A program made the translations under genes and the position numbers. A DNA stretch of 7,615 nt. Origin: Bacilli bacterium. Its GTDB lineage: Bacteria; Bacillota_I; Bacilli_A; RFN20; CAG-288. This document shows positions 6,376 to 7,615 of the stretch, piece by piece (the stretch's first letter is position 1; every line of letters starts with the position of its first letter). The stretch is taken from positions 1 through 7,615 of the forward strand of contig JAQWCB010000040.1 of the NCBI GenBank assembly GCA_028707375.1. Reading direction: 5' to 3'. The notes beneath the pieces are model-generated. The model did no database searches and was not told where the DNA came from. It worked only from the letters and a program-made list of their open reading frames with translations.

Positions 6376-6478
6376 TCCATTCTGCAAATTATACGCAAAA
6401 TTATATTCTTATTATATGCTATATACTACCCAGATGTCAATTTATTATTCCTATTCTGCAAAAATACTGCAGAATGGA
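6376..6478. promoter_or_regulatory. Inverted TGCAGAATGGA repeats bracketing the rloA promoter (candidate operator)
   Basis: An 11-bp word lies in opposite orientations at 6376-6386 and 6468-6478, one copy over the rloA ribosome site and one upstream of the -35 box. A third ATTCTGCA at 6453-6460 forms an 8-bp inverted repeat with 6468-6475 (7-nt spacer) about 13 bp upstream of the -35 box. The arrangement suits a dimeric repressor or DNA looping. No dedicated regulator gene is in the operon; the HTH protein encoded just upstream is one possible binder (inference). Confidence 0.5.
6411..6440 (-). promoter_or_regulatory. Sigma-A promoter of the rloAB operon
   Basis: On the minus strand a perfect TTGACA (6440-6435) and a perfect TATAAT (6416-6411) are separated by 18 nt. 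Transcription would begin near 6404, giving a 5' leader of about 40 nt that contains the GGAGG site of rloA. No other promoter is evident within the operon, whose gaps are 4-17 nt. Confidence 0.8.
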
Positions 6479-6506
6479 TTAATAAATTTTGGCGATGTGT
6501 ACTGAA

Positions 6507-6557
6507 TGCAGAACACAACCTACCGTGAAGTATAGCTACGGCGAGTCGTGCTCTGCA
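6507..6557 (-). promoter_or_regulatory. Long hairpin in the intergenic region between the HTH gene and rloA
   Basis: TGCAGAACAC (6507-6516) pairs with GTGCTCTGCA (6548-6557). In a minus-strand RNA all ten positions pair, with one G-U wobble; in a plus-strand RNA the same position is an A-C mismatch. Inside, CCGT/ACGG forms a further 4-bp stem. There is no U-tract, so it is not a normal terminator. It may be an RNA processing or stability element after the HTH gene, or a protein-binding site. Confidence 0.4.
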
Positions 6558-6559
6558 TG

Positions 6560-6574
6560 GAGATAAATTATCTC
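6560..6574. repeat. Short palindrome GAGATAA-A-TTATCTC
   Basis: A perfect 7-bp inverted repeat about one central base, located 12 nt after the stop of the HTH gene. It has the size of a small dimeric repressor operator but is AT-rich and may be chance. Confidence 0.35.
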
Positions 6575-6586
6575 ACCAATCCCAAC

Positions 6587-7147
6587 CTATAATTTTTGAA
6601 ATTGTCGGAGTAGGTCAATATGCTTTTGGGATTTCTGACAAATGCGGTGGGCTTTGGTTGCCATGTATTCGATCAGGCAGTCTTTGGGTATCAGGTATTT
6701 GTTGTAGTACCACACCCCGAATAATTTCTTTTTGGCTATCCATTCTGACACTGTGGTTTTGCAGTAACCGGTCAGCTTCACAGTATCGTCCACGGTAAGG
6801 GCATCAGGAGAGCTGCTCCACCTTTTCTTCAGCATTATCATAAACTTGTCTGAATCTATTGGCTCCTGCATTTGCTTTATCGATCTGAACTTTGTTCTGC
6901 TGGAGAAAATTCCTGGAGGTGTCTGCAGAGATTCGGGGTATTTTTCTAACTTTGTGAGATAAATAATTACATCGTCTATCTGGATTTTGAAACGGCGAGT
7001 CTTTTTACCCGAGTCCTTGCATGGGATATACCCATTCTCTAAAATCCATGTGGCTTTTCTTTTACTTATTCGGCAGATTCGATAAAGTTGATCCTGACTT
7101 ATTATTTCCGGGTATTCATCCCGAAGGTAAGAGTAGTCTGTTGTCAT
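6587..7147 (-). CDS. Tandem excisionase-like helix-turn-helix protein, 186 aa
   Basis: Two MerR/HTH_17-like DNA-binding modules are visible. The first, at about 16-60, reads ISQDQLYRICRISKRKATWILENGYIPCKD followed by a wing (KKTRRFKIQIDDVIIYL). The second, at about 117-162, reads LTVDDTVKLTGYCKTTVSEWIAKKKLFG and ends YLIPKDCLIEYM, the usual end of an excisionase-type domain. I recall close relatives beginning with a YLRDEYP motif at the ends of Clostridia ICEs, usually near a tyrosine integrase, so a role as directionality factor or regulator of excision is likely but inferred. The start is set at ATG 7147, with GGAGG 7 nt upstream; a reading from 7303 would run through the promoter and hairpin and adds 52 residues of unfamily-like sequence. 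It sits between the att end and the defence operon. Confidence 0.82.
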   Translation of the reverse strand: MTTDYSYLRDEYPEIISQDQLYRICRISKRKATWILENGYIPCKDSGKKTRRFKIQIDDVIIYLTKLEKYPESLQTPPGIFSSRTKFRSIKQMQEPIDSDKFMIMLKKRWSSSPDALTVDDTVKLTGYCKTTVSEWIAKKKLFGVWYYNKYLIPKDCLIEYMATKAHRICQKSQKHIDLLRQFQKL

Positions 7148-7173
7148 AGCTATTCCTCCAATCACATTGATCC

Positions 7174-7200
7174 CCAGACAGAAATACATGCTCTGTCTGG
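7174..7200. promoter_or_regulatory. 9-bp inverted repeat over the start point of the HTH gene (candidate operator)
   Basis: CCAGACAGA (7174-7182) and TCTGTCTGG (7192-7200) are separated by 9 nt. The site lies between the candidate -10 box and the ribosome site of the HTH gene, where binding would block transcription. No U-tract follows, so it is not a terminator. Autorepression by the HTH protein is a reasonable guess. Confidence 0.5.
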
Positions 7201-7202
7201 TT

Positions 7203-7230
7203 AGGTTATTCACTTGAAAATCAATGTCAA
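7203..7230 (-). promoter_or_regulatory. Candidate promoter of the HTH gene
   Basis: On the minus strand a perfect TTGACA (7230-7225) is followed after 16 nt by TAACCT (7208-7203), which keeps the key T, A and final T of the -10 consensus. The start point would fall near 7196, about 50 nt before the ATG at 7147. The -10 box is weak, so the promoter may be regulated. Confidence 0.5.
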
Positions 7231-7304
7231 TGGTAGGAAAGGCTGTGATTTGTATTCTCAAAAACTCGGGAACCCAAGGTATCTTAAAGTCTTTTCGGTT
7301 CATA

Positions 7305-7337
7305 TTTTTCTACGGTTTTTCTACACTTTTTCTACAC
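7305..7337. repeat. Three 11-bp direct repeats TTTTTCTACnn near the element end
   Basis: TTTTTCTAC recurs at 7305-7313, 7316-7324 and 7327-7335 with an exact 11-bp period; the two-base spacers are GG, AC and AC. The units lie on one helical face, 150-185 bp inside the candidate attachment site. This is the spacing expected of arm-type sites for a tyrosine integrase or of a cooperative excisionase array (inference). Confidence 0.75.
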
Positions 7338-7489
7338 TTTGGCTCAAAAACCCTGAAAATCGGGGTTTGGCGTGAGTGCAGTGAAATCAAGGGTTTGTGC
7401 CTTTAAAGCCTTATTTCATGCGGGTTTGAGGGGACTTATCTTCCCTTAAAGTTACTCTCGTGAACCTATCGAAACTTGCCCTCAAATAA

Positions 7490-7545
7490 CTCGAAATCAG
7501 TTTGGCGGCAACGCTACGTGGGTTCGAATCCCACCTTCTCCGCCA
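7490..7545 (+). tRNA. 3' fragment of a serine tRNA (anticodon CGA), 5' half missing
   Basis: The fragment contains an anticodon loop CTCGAAA (7490-7496, anticodon CGA), the 3' anticodon stem TCAGT (7497-7501), a long type-II variable arm (GGCGGCAACGC), a T arm GTGGG-TTCGAAT-CCCAC (7518-7534), the acceptor 3' strand CTTCTCC, discriminator G, and encoded CCA (7543-7545). The preceding bases (AATAA) cannot pair with TCAGT, and no GGAGAAG acceptor 5' strand or D arm is present upstream. It is therefore a remnant, not a working tRNA gene. Confidence 0.85.
7490..7545. other. Candidate attachment site (att) at a tRNA-Ser gene
   Basis: A tRNA 3' end that begins exactly at the anticodon loop, with element genes on its left, is the usual result of tyrosine-recombinase integration into a tRNA gene: the intact tRNA is kept at one end and the duplicated 3' part marks the other. 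The crossover would be in or near the symmetric anticodon loop. The matching intact tRNA-Ser(CGA) should lie beyond the left edge of the window. Confidence 0.65.
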
Positions 7546-7615
7546 AAATTTTTAGCTACATTTCTTGTTAAAATATACAATGAATTGTAGCTATTTAATT
7601 TTATTCTAAAATCCT
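7546..7615. other. AT-rich flank with an 8-bp inverted repeat; probably chromosome outside the element
   Basis: TAGCTACA (7553-7560) and TGTAGCTA (7586-7593) form an inverted repeat with an inner TTGT/ACAA pair, followed on the plus strand by TTTAATTTT. It may be the old terminator of the tRNA-Ser transcript. No gene is visible in these 70 bases. Confidence 0.4.

Larger units (their letters stand above)
7148..7489. other. Gene-free end region of the element
   Basis: No credible gene is visible here. It holds the inverted repeat, the candidate promoter and the 11-bp repeats listed separately. Between 7340 and 7490 there are GGGTTTG words (about 7363, 7392, 7422), a weak AAACCC/GGGTTT inverted repeat (7348-7353 with 7363-7368), and TTTGAGGG at 7425-7432 inverted as CCCTCAAA at 7479-7486, just before the tRNA-like sequence. 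It probably carries recombinase-binding DNA of the att arm. Confidence 0.45.

Noticed and set aside
6520..6558. 12-codon Arg/Ser/Thr-rich minus-strand frame that could be a leader peptide
   Set aside because: It has no properly spaced ribosome site and lies inside the hairpin at 6507-6557; too short to support on sequence alone.
7148..7303. 52-residue N-terminal extension of the HTH protein
   Set aside because: It would translate through the candidate promoter and inverted repeat, while the ATG at 7147 has a well-spaced GGAGG and gives the usual family start (YLRDEYP near the N-terminus).
7305..7337. CRISPR array or plasmid-type replication iterons
   Set aside because: The repeats are only 11 bp with 2-nt spacers, no unique spacers are present, and there is no replication or Cas gene nearby.
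7224..7406. 60-aa plus-strand frame near the element end
   Set aside because: It runs through the 11-bp direct repeats and opposes the HTH promoter; the translation looks like noise.
7480..7545. Functional tRNA-Ser gene
   Set aside because: The acceptor 5' strand, D arm and 5' anticodon stem are absent, so only a 3' remnant is present.

Overview
The window looks like the accessory end of an integrative and conjugative element (ICE) in a Gram-positive gut-type Clostridia genome (Lachnospiraceae or Oscillospiraceae-like). The reasons are strong GGAGG-type ribosome binding sites, a near-consensus sigma-A promoter, rho-independent terminators, and small proteins of a kind I recall from Tn1549-like Firmicutes elements (a Dam-like methylase, a DUF4314-type protein, a tandem excisionase-like HTH protein). 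I could run no database search, so family names rest on motifs and memory.

Every gene I accept is on the minus strand, so the region reads right to left. At the right edge (7490-7545) lies the 3' part of a serine tRNA, from the CGA anticodon loop to CCA, without its 5' half. This is what the far attachment site of a tRNA-Ser-integrated element looks like; sequence to its right is probably chromosome. Inside it come three 11-bp direct repeats (7305-7337), a candidate promoter with an overlapping inverted repeat, and the HTH/excisionase-like gene (6587-7147). No integrase gene lies in the window.

Next is a compact four-gene operon (6365 down to 2343) behind a TTGACA/TATAAT promoter whose flanks carry repeated ATTCTGCA words. 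It encodes a RloA/AbiLi-type ABC-class ATPase, a RloB/AbiLii TOPRIM-like protein, a protein resembling the DUF6414 family, and a single-ring ClpB/ClpA-D2-like AAA+ ATPase with an unrecognised N-terminal domain. Spacings are 4, 17 and 9 nt, and a strong terminator follows. RloAB/AbiL is a known abortive-infection type module. Its linkage to the DUF6414-like and AAA+ pair is the best candidate here for an under-described defence system, either one four-part system or two adjacent two-part ones.

The left 2.2 kb is ICE backbone: an 84-aa Cys-rich protein overlapping a DUF4314-type protein, a 95-aa protein, a 110-aa winged-helix-like protein, and the start of a Dam-family adenine methylase that appears to begin at CTG, overlapping the previous stop codon. 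Strong hairpin terminators sit immediately upstream of two of these genes with no room for a promoter, which suggests readthrough or antitermination control.
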